Origin: Pseudoduganella guangdongensis
GTDB lineage: Bacteria > Pseudomonadota > Gammaproteobacteria > Burkholderiales > Burkholderiaceae_D
DNA: 64,000 bases
Assembly: GCF_009857475.1 (NCBI RefSeq)
Contig: NZ_WWCJ01000007.1
Coordinates: forward strand, 235,666 to 299,665
Reading direction: 5' to 3'
The position numbers and the translations under genes are program-made. Numbering within the stretch: the stretch's first letter is position 1; each line of letters begins with the position of its first letter. The notes beneath the pieces are model-generated. The model searched no databases. It was not told where the DNA came from and saw only the letters and a program-made list of their open reading frames with translations. Shown one piece after another: positions 38,532 through 47,318 of this stretch.

Positions 38532-39902
38532 CTACTTTCCTGCATAAAATTCAGGGAACACGAGGGTGGCTTCCAGGCCGCCGCTCGGGTGATTCGCCAG
38601 GCTCAGGCTGGCGCCGTGCTGTTCAGCGATATTGCGTGCAATCGTCAGGCCGAGGCCGGTGCCGCCGGAGGCGCGGTTGCGCGAGGTCTCCAGGCGGTAA
38701 AACGGTTCGAACACCTGCGCCAGCTGGCCGGGCGGAATGCCCGGCCCCTCGTCGCGGATGCGCACGCGCGAAGCGCCGGCCAGGCGCTCGACCGTGACGT
38801 GGGCGCGCTGGCCGTACTTGACGGCGTTGTCGATCAGGTTGACCAGGCAGCGCCGGATGTCCAGCGGGCGGCCCATCAGGTCCATGGCGGCGCGCCCGGT
38901 CAGGTCGACTTCCTGGCCGGCGTCGGTGGCGTCGGCGCACACGCTGTCGAGCAGCGCATCGAGATCGACGCGCTGCATCGCCTCCGTGGTGTCCATGCTG
39001 CGCGCCAGGTCCAGGCCTTCCTTCACCATTTGCTGCATGGCCGACAAGTCTTCCAGCAGCTTGCCCTGCAGCTCGGCGTCCTGCACTTTTTCCAGGCGCA
39101 GGCGCATGCGGGTCAGCGGGGTCTGCAAATCGTGGGTGATGGCGGCCAGCATTTCCGTGCGCTGGGCAATGTGCTGGCGGATGCGCGCCTGCATGGCGTT
39201 GAAGGCGGCCGAGGCGGTGCGGATCTCGGTCGCGCCGCGCAATTTGAGCGGGGCGTGGTTGATGTCGTTGCCGAGCTTCTTGGCGGCACCCGCCAGTTGC
39301 TTGAGCGGGCCCATGGTCATGCGCGCCACCAGGTAGGCCAGCACGGCAATGCTGAGCAGGAAGGGCACGAAGGTGGCGTATTCATTATGGCCGGTGGGCG
39401 CCGGCTGGCGCGGCGGCAGGATCGACAGCTTCAGGTGCTGGCCGTCCGGCATGGTGACCGCCAGCGATTCGCAGGTGCCGCGCCAGGTGCCGGTGCCGGC
39501 GCCGAACACGGAAAAGGCCGAATACACCGACGTCGGGCGCTCGCAGGCCGACGGGCGCTCGGCCAGCGTTTGCAGCTTGTATTCGCTGCCCAGGCGGTTG
39601 GCCAGGGTGGCGGCAAACTCGCTCAGTTGCGGCGCCACGCCCGGCACGCGGTTCAGCACCTCGAGCTTGATGGCGCCCATGCTGGCCACCTTCAGGTACT
39701 GCATGCGCGATTCGGGCAGCACCACGTCGGCGGTGGAAATGATCTGTTCGGAACGCTCGAGCGCGTGGAAATCGCGGTAGCGCTGCAGGGTGCGCTGGCG
39801 TTCATTGATCGCCAGGTACTGCGTCAGGGCGGCCGAGGCGAGGATGCCCAGCATCAGGACCAGGAAGACGCGGCCGGTCATGCCCTGGAAAAAGGCTTTC
39901 AT
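38532..39902 (-). CDS. Sensor histidine kinase linked to the RND pump
   Basis: Two-component sensor of 456 aa. Two membrane helices (about 11-31 and 177-194) flank a periplasmic sensor domain of about 145 aa that contains two cysteines. HAMP lies about 195-247, then the HisKA helix with His257 in AAITHDLQTPLTRM and an HATPase domain with NLIDNAVKYG, DEGPGIP and GGTGLGLTIARNI. The start codon overlaps the response-regulator stop by 1 base. The signal is unknown. Confidence 0.94.
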   Translation of the reverse strand: MKAFFQGMTGRVFLVLMLGILASAALTQYLAINERQRTLQRYRDFHALERSEQIISTADVVLPESRMQYLKVASMGAIKLEVLNRVPGVAPQLSEFAATLANRLGSEYKLQTLAERPSACERPTSVYSAFSVFGAGTGTWRGTCESLAVTMPDGQHLKLSILPPRQPAPTGHNEYATFVPFLLSIAVLAYLVARMTMGPLKQLAGAAKKLGNDINHAPLKLRGATEIRTASAAFNAMQARIRQHIAQRTEMLAAITHDLQTPLTRMRLRLEKVQDAELQGKLLEDLSAMQQMVKEGLDLARSMDTTEAMQRVDLDALLDSVCADATDAGQEVDLTGRAAMDLMGRPLDIRRCLVNLIDNAVKYGQRAHVTVERLAGASRVRIRDEGPGIPPGQLAQVFEPFYRLETSRNRASGGTGLGLTIARNIAEQHGASLSLANHPSGGLEATLVFPEFYAGK

Positions 39903-40624
39903 CAGTCCGGCTCCACGGCCACCGTGCCGGCCAGCACATAGCCGCCGTTACGCACCGTCTTGATGATTTGCGGCAGGCGCGCGTCCTCGCCCAGCTTCTG
40001 GCGCAGGCGGCTGATCTGGATGTCGATCGAGCGGTCGAAAGGGTCGGCGTCGCGGCCCTGGGTCAGGTTCAGCAGCTGGTCGCGGTTCAGCACGCGGTTG
40101 GGATGCTCCAGGAACACCTTGAGCAGGCGGAACTCGGCGCCGGACAGCATGATGACCGTGCCTTCCGGGTTGACCAGGTGGCGCGCGGTCAAGTCCAGCA
40201 CCCAGCTCGAGAAACGGATGCGACTTGCCTTTTCAACATTATTGGCGGCGGCCGTGTTGCTGCGGCGCAGCACGCTGCGGATGCGCGCCAGCAGCTCGCG
40301 CGGCTCGAACGGTTTCGGCAGGTAATCGTCGGCCCCCATCTCCAGGCCCAGGATGCGGTCCAGCGGCTCGCTGCGCGCGGTCAGCATAATGACCGGCAAG
40401 GTCGAATGGGCGCGCAGCTTGCGGCACAGGGTCAGGCCATCCTCGCCCGGCAGGTTAAGGTCGAGCACGATCAGGTCCGGCTTGGCATTGTCGAGCAGCT
40501 TCCACATGGCCGAGCCATCGGCCGCGCCATGGGTGCGGTAACCATTGGTCTCCAGGTAATCCTGCAGCAGGGTGCGGATATCGCGGTCGTCGTCGACGAT
40601 AAGGATAGTGGCGGCATTTTCCAT
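39902..40624 (-). CDS. OmpR-family response regulator linked to the RND pump
   Basis: DNA-binding regulator of 240 aa. The receiver domain has acidic pair Asp11-Asp12, phospho-acceptor Asp55 (LIVLDLNLPGEDG) and the Lys in YLPKPFEPREL. The C-terminal winged helix shows SGAEFRLLKVFLEHPNRVL, RSIDIQISRLRQKL and IKTVRNGGYVL. First gene of the regulator-kinase-adaptor-pump transcript. The divergent upstream region carries a long dyad and repeated TACAAA boxes that may be its binding sites. Confidence 0.95.
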   Translation of the reverse strand: MENAATILIVDDDRDIRTLLQDYLETNGYRTHGAADGSAMWKLLDNAKPDLIVLDLNLPGEDGLTLCRKLRAHSTLPVIMLTARSEPLDRILGLEMGADDYLPKPFEPRELLARIRSVLRRSNTAAANNVEKASRIRFSSWVLDLTARHLVNPEGTVIMLSGAEFRLLKVFLEHPNRVLNRDQLLNLTQGRDADPFDRSIDIQISRLRQKLGEDARLPQIIKTVRNGGYVLAGTVAVEPD

Positions 40625-40665
40625 GCCTACAATTATCCCTTGCTATGCCGGCGGCGGGTAGACAG

Positions 40666-40714
40666 TTTGTATCGCCATGTTTAGAAAAAGCTTGTCGAAA
40701 CATGGCGTTACAAA
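40666..40714. promoter_or_regulatory. 17-bp dyad and TACAAA boxes between regulator and Spy-like gene
   Basis: TTTGTATCGCCATGTTT (40666-40682) and AAACATGGCGTTACAAA (40698-40714) are reverse complements with one mismatch and a 15-nt spacer. Each outer end carries a GWTACAAA box; another, GATACAAA, occurs at 40761-40768, and GTTACA at 40793-40798. The 246-bp interval 40625-40870 holds no gene. The arrangement suggests an autoregulatory operator shared by the efflux operon and the Spy-like gene. Confidence 0.6.
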
Positions 40715-40870
40715 TCAATTGCAGTCTGCGGACAGCCTGCCTCACGGCCTGCAACAGCCGGATACAAATTCCCGCCTCCCCGACACTTCCGTGTTACAGG
40801 TCGCTGCCAAGATAATCCCATGTGCAGTGCGAGTGCACATTTTCATGAATTGTTTCTGAAAGGATTAATG

Positions 40871-41350
40871 ATGAAAGCCTTGCATAAAGCATTGATTATC
40901 GGCGCCACTGCCATAAGTTTTAGCGCCGCCGCATTACCAGCCATGGCAGCAGAAGGCGAACCGCGCCAATATGCCGCCACTAAATTCGATCCTGCCAAAA
41001 TGCAGGAGCATATGGAGCAACGCGCCAAGCGCATGCATGAGGCGTTGAAAATCACCCCCGCCCAGGAAGGCGCATGGCAGGCCTATTTAAATGCGCTTAA
41101 ATCCAATATGCCGCAGCACGGCCAGTTTGACCGCGCGGCATTTAAACAAATGCCGGCGCCGGAGCGTATGGAAAAACGGATAGAAATGTCCCGCAACCAT
41201 ATTACCCGGATGGAAGCCAACCTGGCCGCGACTAAAACTTTTTATGCCCAGTTGACGCCGGAGCAGCAAAAACTGTTCGATGAAAAGGCTGGCCGCTTCG
41301 GCCAGCACCGCCATCACGGCCATCACCGCGCGAAGCACCAGCAGCAGTAA
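40871..41350 (+). CDS. Spy/CpxP-like periplasmic protein with His-rich tail
   Basis: Small exported protein, 159 aa from the second of two adjacent ATGs (40871; the first is 40868). The second is preferred because AAGGA lies 6 nt upstream. A signal peptide ends at AMAAEG (about 27). Two LTxxQ-type motifs typical of Spy/CpxP are present: KITPAQEGAWQAY and QLTPEQQKLFDEK, within long charged helices. The C-terminus GQHRHHGHHRAKHQQQ contains six histidines and could bind metal. It is divergent from the efflux regulator, so co-regulation is likely. A terminator follows. Confidence 0.85.
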   Translation: MKALHKALIIGATAISFSAAALPAMAAEGEPRQYAATKFDPAKMQEHMEQRAKRMHEALKITPAQEGAWQAYLNALKSNMPQHGQFDRAAFKQMPAPERMEKRIEMSRNHITRMEANLAATKTFYAQLTPEQQKLFDEKAGRFGQHRHHGHHRAKHQQQ

Positions 41351-41368
41351 GTCGCAATTGCATCATGC

Positions 41369-41402
41369 AGCCGAGATGGGTCACGCCATCCCGGCTTTTT
41401 TT
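41369..41402 (+). terminator. Intrinsic terminator of the Spy-like gene
   Basis: AGCCGAGATGG pairs with CCATCCCGGCT (one A-C mismatch) around GTCACG, followed by seven T (41396-41402). It lies 18 bp after the stop codon. The remaining 190 bp to the dsbD terminator show no gene I can support. Confidence 0.85.
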
Positions 41403-41590
41403 CGTCCGAAGATTGCCGAATCACGCTAGACGTTGGCATGAACTAGCCAGATCTGAGTTTAAAGCACCCCGCCAAGCCGCATTGGCCCGTCGTGCGGCCA
41501 ACGGCGCCGCCAATTCACCGCGCCATGGCAAGCGCGCGCGACGTGTCATGTCGGAGGCGGGCAACGGCGCGGGTGCGCCCGGAGGGGGAC

Positions 41591-41617
41591 AAAAAGAAAG
41601 GGCGCCATGGGCGCCCT
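41591..41617 (-). terminator. Intrinsic terminator of dsbD
   Basis: AGGGCGCC (41599-41606) and GGCGCCCT (41610-41617) form a perfect 8-bp stem with a 3-nt loop. On the minus strand it is followed by TTCTTTTT (41591-41598). It lies 8 bp after the dsbD stop. Confidence 0.85.
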
Positions 41618-41625
41618 GTGGGGAT

Positions 41626-43512
41626 TTACTTCAGTTTTTCCAACGATCTCAGGAATTTCTCGGTATTCTGGAATCCTATTACCCGCGAATCGGGAATCTC
41701 CTGGCCGGCGGCATTAAACATGATAATGCCGGGCGGGCCGAATAAATTAAATCGCTGCAGCATCGCCTTATCAGCGTCATCATTCGCCGTGACGTCCGCC
41801 TGCAGCAGAATGGTATTCGCCAGTTTTTGCTGCACCATGGCATCCACAAAGGTCAGCTTTTCCATTTCCTTGCACGACACGCACCAATCCGCATAAAAAT
41901 CCAGCATCACGGTTTTGCCGCCGGTTTGCGCCAATATCGCATCCAGGTCGGCCACGGTTTTAATGCGCTTGAATTCCAGGTGGCGCTCAGCGCGGCCCAA
42001 CAGTTTTTCAACCGGATGCGACGGATCAGCGCTGCCAGTCATCAGTCCGGCTATTTGAAGCAGGCCAAACACAGCGAATACCGCTGCAATAACTTTAGGA
42101 ACCCATTTACCGTTTTCATGGGTCAGCAGGAAAAATGCATAACCCACGCCCAGGATTGCCCAGCCAATCATCTGCACTTTACCCGGCAATACCGGCGCCA
42201 CCAGCCACCACGCCATCACCAGCATCAGCACACCGAAGAAACGCTTCACCGCCTGCATCCAAAGACCAGCGCGCGGCAGCAGCGCACCGGCCGAAAGTCC
42301 GACCAACAACAGCGGAATACTCATGCCCACCGCCATCGAAAACAGGGCGCTGCCGCCCACCACCACATCGCGCGTCTGGCTGATATAGACCAGGGCGCCG
42401 GCCAGCGGCGCGGCCACGCAAGGGCCAACGATCAGGGCCGAGATGGCCCCCATGGCGAACACGCCGGCCAGTTTGCCGCCCGACTGGCGGTTGGAAGCGC
42501 TCGCCAGGCGCGATTGCAGGGCCGCCGGAACTTGCAATTCGAACACGCCAAACATGGACAGGGACATGCCCGCCATCAGCAAACCGACCGTGCCCAGCAC
42601 CCAGGGATTTTGCAGTGCAGCAGCAAGACCCTGGCCGATCAGGCCAGCGGCAATGCCGAGCGCGGTATAGACGATGGCCATGCCCAGCGAGTAGCTGAGC
42701 GACAGCACGAAGCCGCGCGAACGGTTGCCGGCCGCGCCGTCGCCCACGATGATCGAGGACAGGATCGGCACCATCGGCAGCACGCAAGGCGTGAACGACA
42801 GGCCCAGGCCGAGCAGGATGAACAAGGGCGCGATGACCAGGAGGCTGCCCCCCTTCAGGGCCGACTCGATGCGGCCCATTTCGCTCTGCGAAGCGGGGGC
42901 GGCAGCGCCTTCGATCGCGGTCGTGATGCCGGTTGCCGCGCTGGCCGTGGCGGGCGCCGCCACCGTGGCCGCCGTATCCAGCGCCGGCGCAGCGCCTGGC
43001 ACGCTTTGCGCACCGTTGCTGGCGCCCTGCTCCGCCCCCAGCGCCAACAAGCCGCCCGGCGCGCTGGCCGCGCCGCCGACCGCCATCAGGCGCGCCGACG
43101 ACTCCATCGGCGAATAGCACAGGCCCTTGTCCGAGCAGCCCTGGCTGGTCACCTTCAAGGTGAACGGCCCCGGCGCCTCGACCGGGATGGTGATGGTCAC
43201 CTGGCGGCGGTAAGTCTCCACATCCTTGGCGAAGGTCTCGTCGTATTTCACCTTCCCGGGCGGGATTTGCGGCGTACCCAACGTGGCGCCATCAGCCGCG
43301 AACTTGAAGCGTTCGCGGTACATATAGTAGCCATCTGCGATATCAAAGGTGACCGCCACCGCCTTCCCGTCGACCACCTTGGCGGAAAACTTAAAGGCCA
43401 CCAAGGGATCAAGGAATTCGTCCTCCGCGCGCGCCCCGGCGGCGCACAGGAACACAAAGAGCGAAAGCGCGGCCAGCAGCCACGCGCGGAAGGGAGACAC
43501 GATGCGGAACAT
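41626..43512 (-). CDS. dsbD: Thiol:disulfide interchange protein DsbD
   Basis: Carries electrons from cytosolic thioredoxin across the membrane to periplasmic DsbC/CcmG-type proteins. It has 628 aa. A signal peptide ends at AGARAED. The N-terminal DsbD-alpha domain has Cys126 and Cys132 (SQGCSDKGLCYSP). An Ala-rich linker is followed by eight hydrophobic helices carrying the paired cysteines of SFTPCVLPMVP and VGPCVAAPLAG. The C-terminal thioredoxin domain has CVSC at 544-547 (DFYADWCVSCKEM). ATG 43510-43512 gives a good signal peptide, though its ribosome binding site is poor. A GTG further upstream (43552-43554) is open but adds non-family sequence. Confidence 0.95.
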   Translation of the reverse strand: MFRIVSPFRAWLLAALSLFVFLCAAGARAEDEFLDPLVAFKFSAKVVDGKAVAVTFDIADGYYMYRERFKFAADGATLGTPQIPPGKVKYDETFAKDVETYRRQVTITIPVEAPGPFTLKVTSQGCSDKGLCYSPMESSARLMAVGGAASAPGGLLALGAEQGASNGAQSVPGAAPALDTAATVAAPATASAATGITTAIEGAAAPASQSEMGRIESALKGGSLLVIAPLFILLGLGLSFTPCVLPMVPILSSIIVGDGAAGNRSRGFVLSLSYSLGMAIVYTALGIAAGLIGQGLAAALQNPWVLGTVGLLMAGMSLSMFGVFELQVPAALQSRLASASNRQSGGKLAGVFAMGAISALIVGPCVAAPLAGALVYISQTRDVVVGGSALFSMAVGMSIPLLLVGLSAGALLPRAGLWMQAVKRFFGVLMLVMAWWLVAPVLPGKVQMIGWAILGVGYAFFLLTHENGKWVPKVIAAVFAVFGLLQIAGLMTGSADPSHPVEKLLGRAERHLEFKRIKTVADLDAILAQTGGKTVMLDFYADWCVSCKEMEKLTFVDAMVQQKLANTILLQADVTANDDADKAMLQRFNLFGPPGIIMFNAAGQEIPDSRVIGFQNTEKFLRSLEKLK

Positions 43513-43562
43513 AGGAGACTTTGTGGTGTAACTTGCAGACGGCAAATAGTACACCAGACTTT

Positions 43563-43640
43563 GTCCACTTGGGGGTCAGGAAGAAAAGTGGACATTTTTC
43601 TTAAGAAATGTCCACTTTTCTTCCTGACCCCAAAGTGGAC
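43563..43640. repeat. 78-bp palindrome upstream of dsbD
   Basis: Left arm 43563-43602 and right arm 43603-43640 are reverse complements apart from one mismatch and a 2-nt length difference. They contain GTCCACTT, GGGGTCAGGAAGAAAAGTGG and GACATTTCTT units, so the motif GTGGAC/GTCCAC occurs at both ends and in the middle of each arm. It sits between the terminator of rplQ and the dsbD start (50 bp away). No open frame. Probably a non-coding mobile or REP-like unit. Confidence 0.85.
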
Positions 43641-43644
43641 AGGC

Positions 43645-43673
43645 GAAAAAAAAGCCGGGCATGCCCGGCTTTT
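43645..43673 (-). terminator. Terminator of the S10-spc-alpha ribosomal cluster
   Basis: GCCGGGC (43654-43660) and GCCCGGC (43663-43669) form a 7-bp GC stem, extended by A-T pairs, with loop AT. On the minus strand it is followed by a run of about eight T. It lies 18 bp after the rplQ stop. Confidence 0.92.
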
Positions 43674-43690
43674 CAATCGACCAACTGCTA

Positions 43691-44086
43691 TTACTCAGCG
43701 GTTGGTGCTTCTTCAGCGGTGGTGGTCTCTGGACGGTCCAGCAGCTCGATGAAAGCCATTGGAGCGTTGTCGCCCTGACGGAAACCCATTTTCAGGATAC
43801 GCAGGTAGCCGCCGTTGCGGTTTGCGTAGCGTGGGCCCAGTTCAGCGAACAGCTTCAGAACCATCTCGCGGTCGCGCAGACGGGCGAATGCCAGGCGCTT
43901 GTTGGCCAGGGTGTCGGTCTTGCCCAGGGTCAGGATCGGTTCCACGACGCGACGCAGTTCCTTTGCCTTTGGCAGGGTGGTCTTGATCGCTTCGTGACGC
44001 AGCAGCGAAACAGTCATGTTGCGCAGCATTGCCAGACGGTGGGACGAGGTACGATTCAGTTTACGGAGGCCGTGACGGTGACGCAT
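43691..44086 (-). CDS. rplQ: 50S ribosomal protein L17
   Basis: Large-subunit protein of 131 aa. The invariant start [17 protein letters not shown] sets the ATG at 44084-44086 with an AAGGAAG box upstream. [28 protein letters not shown] is typical. The acidic tail [11 protein letters not shown] is a lineage extension. Last gene of the alpha operon, about 120 bp after rpoA; that gap contains a near-perfect 10-bp hairpin (44171-44195). Confidence 0.98.
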   Translation of the reverse strand: MRHRHGLRKLNRTSSHRLAMLRNMTVSLLRHEAIKTTLPKAKELRRVVEPILTLGKTDTLANKRLAFARLRDREMVLKLFAELGPRYANRNGGYLRILKMGFRQGDNAPMAFIELLDRPETTTAEEAPTAE

Positions 44087-44209
44087 GGTACTTCCTTTCA
44101 ATAATGTTTAAATCCGAGATCTTCGATCGCCAATGCCAGGCAATGGCGCGGTCCGGTTATCAGTTAAAGCCGTCCGGCGCAAAACGCGCCAGACGGGTAC
44201 AGCAAACGA

Positions 44210-45187
44210 TTACTTCTCGAGGCCGGCAGGTGGCCAGTTCTCGAGTTTCATGCCCAAGGTCAGGCCGCGCGATGCCAGCACTTCCTTGATTTCGTTGAGC
44301 GACTTGCGGCCCAGGTTCGGGGTCTTCAGCAGCTCGTTTTCGGTACGCTGGATCAGGTCGCCGATGTAGTAGATGTTTTCCGCTTTCAGGCAGTTGGCCG
44401 AACGCACGGTCAGTTCCAGGTCGTCCACTGGACGCAGCAGGATCGGATCGACCATTGGAGCGCGGCTTGGCGCTTCAGCGGCGGTTTCGGTGCCTTCCAG
44501 GGCGGCGAACACGTTCAGCTGGTCGACCAGCACGCGCGCCGATTGACGGATCGCTTCTTCCGGGGTGATCACGCCATTGGTTTCAATGTTGATGATCAGC
44601 TTGTCCAGGTCGGTACGCTGTTCCACACGCGCCGATTCGACGGCGTAGGACACACGGCGCACTGGCGAGAACGAGGCGTCCAGGATGATGCGGCCGATCG
44701 TCTTGTTGGCGTCTTCCGACAGGCGGCGCACGTTACCAGGAACGTAGCCGCGGCCTTTTTCAACCTTGATCTGCATGTCCAGCTTGCCGCCTGCGGTCAG
44801 GTTGGCGATCACGTGTTCCGGGTTGATCAGCTCGACGTCGTGCGGCAGGTCGATGTCCGACGCCAGCACGGGGCCTTCGCCTTCCTTCTTCAGGGTCAGG
44901 GTCACGGAGTCACGGTTGTGCACCTTGAACACGACGCCCTTCAGGTTCAGCAGCAGGTCGACCACGTCTTCCTGCACGCCGTCCAGCGAGGAGTACTCGT
45001 GAACGACACCGGCGATGGTGACTTCGGTCGGCGCGTAGCCGGTCATCGAAGACAGCAGCACGCGGCGCAGCGCGTTGCCCAGAGTGTGGCCGTAGCCGCG
45101 CTCGAATGGCTCCATCACGACTTTGGCGTGACCGTGGCCCAGGGCTTCAACATCGATAATACGTGGTTTCAACAAGCTATTTTGCAT
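44210..45187 (-). CDS. rpoA: DNA-directed RNA polymerase alpha subunit
   Basis: Scaffold for RNA polymerase assembly and target of activators. It has 325 aa. The N-terminal dimerisation domain shows [19 protein letters not shown]. An acidic Ala-rich linker follows (about 235-248). The C-terminal domain has [20 protein letters not shown] and [21 protein letters not shown], which bind UP elements. Usual place between rpsD and rplQ. Confidence 0.99.
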   Translation of the reverse strand: MQNSLLKPRIIDVEALGHGHAKVVMEPFERGYGHTLGNALRRVLLSSMTGYAPTEVTIAGVVHEYSSLDGVQEDVVDLLLNLKGVVFKVHNRDSVTLTLKKEGEGPVLASDIDLPHDVELINPEHVIANLTAGGKLDMQIKVEKGRGYVPGNVRRLSEDANKTIGRIILDASFSPVRRVSYAVESARVEQRTDLDKLIINIETNGVITPEEAIRQSARVLVDQLNVFAALEGTETAAEAPSRAPMVDPILLRPVDDLELTVRSANCLKAENIYYIGDLIQRTENELLKTPNLGRKSLNEIKEVLASRGLTLGMKLENWPPAGLEK

Positions 45188-45250
45188 GTAAATGTCCTTT
45201 TCATTACCCTCGGCTCGTTACACCGATAAGGCTGATGGCATTAAATGAGA

Positions 45251-45273
45251 AAGGCGGGACCATGTCCCGCCTT
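45251..45273 (-). terminator. Strong hairpin between rpsD and rpoA
   Basis: AAGGCGGGAC (45251-45260) and GTCCCGCCTT (45264-45273) form a perfect 10-bp stem with loop CAT. On the minus strand it is followed by TCTCATTT, a poor T-run. Lying 16 bp after the rpsD stop, it may be a partial terminator or mRNA-processing signal that sets the RpoA to ribosomal protein ratio. Confidence 0.55.
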
Positions 45274-45289
45274 GGTGCAGCTTCCCGGA

Positions 45290-45913
45290 TTAACGGGAAT
45301 ACAGTTCGACGATCAGCGATTCGTTGACGTCGTTGGCGATTTCGTTACGCTCTGGCAGGGACTTGAAGGTGCCTTCCATTTTCTTGGAGTCGACCGACAC
45401 CCAAGCTGGCATGCCGACTTGTTCGGCCAGCGACAGCGCTTCCACGATACGGGTCTGCTTCTTCGACTTTTCGCGCACGGCGATCACGTCGTTGATCTTC
45501 ACGTTGTACGAAGGGATGTTCACCACTTGGCCGTTCACGGTGAACGCTTTGTGGGAAACCAGCTGACGCGCTTCAGCGCGGGTCGAGCCGAAGCCCATGC
45601 GGTAGGCAACGTTGTCCAGGCGGGTTTCCAGCAGGGACAGCAGGGTCTCGCCGGTGTTGCCCTTGCGACGCTCAGCTTCAGCGAAGTAGCGACGGAACTG
45701 GCGTTCCAGCACGCCGTACATACGCTTGACCTTCTGCTTTTCGCGCAGCTGGTTGCCGAAGTCGGAGGTGCGGGCGCCGGATTTCACACCGTGCTGGCCT
45801 GGCTTGACATCCAGTTTGCACTTGGAGTCCAGGGAGCGGCGTGCGCTCTTCAGGAACAGGTCGGTGCCTTCACGGCGGGACAGTTTTGCTTTAGGTCCGA
45901 TATAACGTGCCAC
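45290..45913 (-). CDS. rpsD: 30S ribosomal protein S4
   Basis: Primary 16S rRNA-binding protein, 207 aa. It starts [23 protein letters not shown], has the [31 protein letters not shown]4 domain, and ends IVELYSR. It lacks the four-cysteine zinc knuckle of some S4 forms. S4 is the translational repressor of the alpha operon in E. coli; the 237-bp gap upstream holds a separate promoter candidate. Confidence 0.98.
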   Translation of the reverse strand: MARYIGPKAKLSRREGTDLFLKSARRSLDSKCKLDVKPGQHGVKSGARTSDFGNQLREKQKVKRMYGVLERQFRRYFAEAERRKGNTGETLLSLLETRLDNVAYRMGFGSTRAEARQLVSHKAFTVNGQVVNIPSYNVKINDVIAVREKSKKQTRIVEALSLAEQVGMPAWVSVDSKKMEGTFKSLPERNEIANDVNESLIVELYSR

Positions 45914-46058
45914 AGTAATTTCCTTTGAATGATAAATGACGCCCCAGCCGCATCGGGATGCGGTTAGGCGCTAGCCTGGCTCACTTTCAGCCGAGGCGGT
46001 GGCTCAACATTGCCAACGCGGCCACAAATGTGGCGCGAGAAGGCAAAAATAGCCGGAC

Positions 46059-46134
46059 AGTATAACCGTTTCCGGTTCACTGTTCCAGCAATTTTGAGTG
46101 CAGAAGACGGTGGCCGGTACACACCATACCGGCC
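46059..46134 (-). promoter_or_regulatory. Promoter candidate and hairpin in the rpsK-rpsD gap
   Basis: The 237-bp interval 45914-46150 has no gene. On the minus strand a TATACT -10 candidate is at 46059-46064, with GGAACA 16 bp upstream as a poor -35. Further upstream, GGCCGGTA (46112-46119) and TACCGGCC (46127-46134) form a perfect 8-bp hairpin with a 7-nt loop and no T-run. This may give rpsD-rpoA-rplQ their own transcription start. Confidence 0.35.
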
Positions 46135-46150
46135 AATGTCAGGCTGACTA

Positions 46151-46555
46151 TTAGATACGGCGACGCTTTGGAGGACGGCAGCCGTTGTGTGGCACTGGGG
46201 TCACGTCCTGGATCTCGGTGATCTTGATGCCCAGGTTGTTCAGTGCGCGCACGGCGGATTCGCGGCCAGGACCAGGGCCCTTGATGCGAACTTCCAGGTT
46301 CTTCACGCCGCATTCCTGTGCAACTTTACCAGCGGCTTCAGCAGCAACCTGCGCTGCGAACGGGGTCGATTTACGCGAACCCTTGAAGCCAGCACCACCG
46401 GAGGTCGCCCACGACAGAGCGTTGCCCTGGCGGTCGGTGATGGTGATGATGGTGTTGTTGAAGGAAGCGTGAACGTGTGCGATACCTTCAGCGACGTTCT
46501 TCTTGACTTTCTTGCGTACGCGAGCGGCTGCCGCGGAGCTTTGTTGCTTAGCCAT
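46151..46555 (-). CDS. rpsK: 30S ribosomal protein S11
   Basis: Platform protein of the small subunit, 134 aa, with [42 protein letters not shown] and the C-terminal [15 protein letters not shown] that contacts 16S rRNA. It follows rpsM by 14 bp in the alpha operon. Confidence 0.99.
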   Translation of the reverse strand: MAKQQSSAAAARVRKKVKKNVAEGIAHVHASFNNTIITITDRQGNALSWATSGGAGFKGSRKSTPFAAQVAAEAAGKVAQECGVKNLEVRIKGPGPGRESAVRALNNLGIKITEIQDVTPVPHNGCRPPKRRRI

Positions 46556-46569
46556 AGTAGTTCCCTAGA

Positions 46570-46935
46570 TTATTTCTTCAGCGATTGAGCGGCTTTGCGC
46601 GGGCCCTTGCGGGTACGTGCATTGGTGCGGGTGCGCTGACCGCGGACCGGCAGGCCCTTACGGTGACGCAGACCACGGTAGCAGCCCAGGTCCATCAGAC
46701 GCTTGATGTTCATCGACAGTTCGCGGCGCAGGTCACCCTCGACCACGAATTTGCCGATTTCTTCACGCAGCTTCTCGAGTTCGCTGTCGTCCAGGTCCTT
46801 GACCTTCTTGTTGGTTGCAACGCCGGCTTGTGCGCAGATGAACTGCGAACGTGGACGGCCGATACCGTAGATCTCGGTCAGGCCGATAACGGTGTGCTTG
46901 TGATTTGGGATGTTAACCCCTGCAATACGTGCCAT
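46570..46935 (-). CDS. rpsM: 30S ribosomal protein S13
   Basis: Head protein that touches the P-site tRNA and the L5 bridge. It has 121 aa with [25 protein letters not shown] and the basic tail [20 protein letters not shown]. First gene of the alpha group, 15 bp after rpmJ. Confidence 0.99.
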   Translation of the reverse strand: MARIAGVNIPNHKHTVIGLTEIYGIGRPRSQFICAQAGVATNKKVKDLDDSELEKLREEIGKFVVEGDLRRELSMNIKRLMDLGCYRGLRHRKGLPVRGQRTRTNARTRKGPRKAAQSLKK

Positions 46936-46950
46936 TCGTTATTCCCTCGA

Positions 46951-47064
46951 TTAACCTTGACGCTGCTTGTGACGAGCTTCCACGCAGATTACGCGGACCA
47001 CGCCCTTGCGCTTGATGATCTTGCAGTTGCGGCAGATGCGCTTAACTGAAGCGTTAACTTTCAT
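46951..47064 (-). CDS. rpmJ: 50S ribosomal protein L36 (zinc type)
   Basis: A 37-aa protein, [20 protein letters not shown] followed by [17 protein letters not shown]. Cys11, Cys14, Cys27 and His32 complete a zinc ribbon (the C-plus form). It is short enough to be missed by length filters. It lies between infA and rpsM, the normal end of the spc group. Confidence 0.98.
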   Translation of the reverse strand: MKVNASVKRICRNCKIIKRKGVVRVICVEARHKQRQG

Positions 47065-47099
47065 GATTGCACTCTCTTATGTTCGAAATTGCTAATTAA

Positions 47100-47318
47100 T
47101 TACTTTGTCCGGAACACAATACGGGCCCGGGACAGGTCGTACGGCGTCAGTTCAACCGTGACCTTGTCGCCAGGGAGAATGCGGATGTAGTTCATACGCA
47201 TTTTACCCGAAATGTGGCCGAGTACCACGTGGCCGTTTTCCAGCTTTACTCTAAAAGTTGCGTTGGGCAAGTTCTCCAGGATCTCGCCCTGCATCTGAAT
47301 GACGTCGTCTTTTGCCAT
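47100..47318 (-). CDS. infA: Translation initiation factor IF-1
   Basis: Occupies the 30S A site during initiation. It has 72 aa, a single OB-fold ([53 protein letters not shown]). The ATG directly abuts the secY stop. Its place between secY and rpmJ is common in betaproteobacteria but not in E. coli, where infA lies elsewhere. Confidence 0.98.
   Translation of the reverse strand: MAKDDVIQMQGEILENLPNATFRVKLENGHVVLGHISGKMRMNYIRILPGDKVTVELTPYDLSRARIVFRTK

Noticed and set aside
43513..43554. N-terminal extension of DsbD from a GTG at 43552-43554
   Set aside because: It adds 14 residues of non-signal sequence in front of a good signal peptide and has no ribosome binding site.
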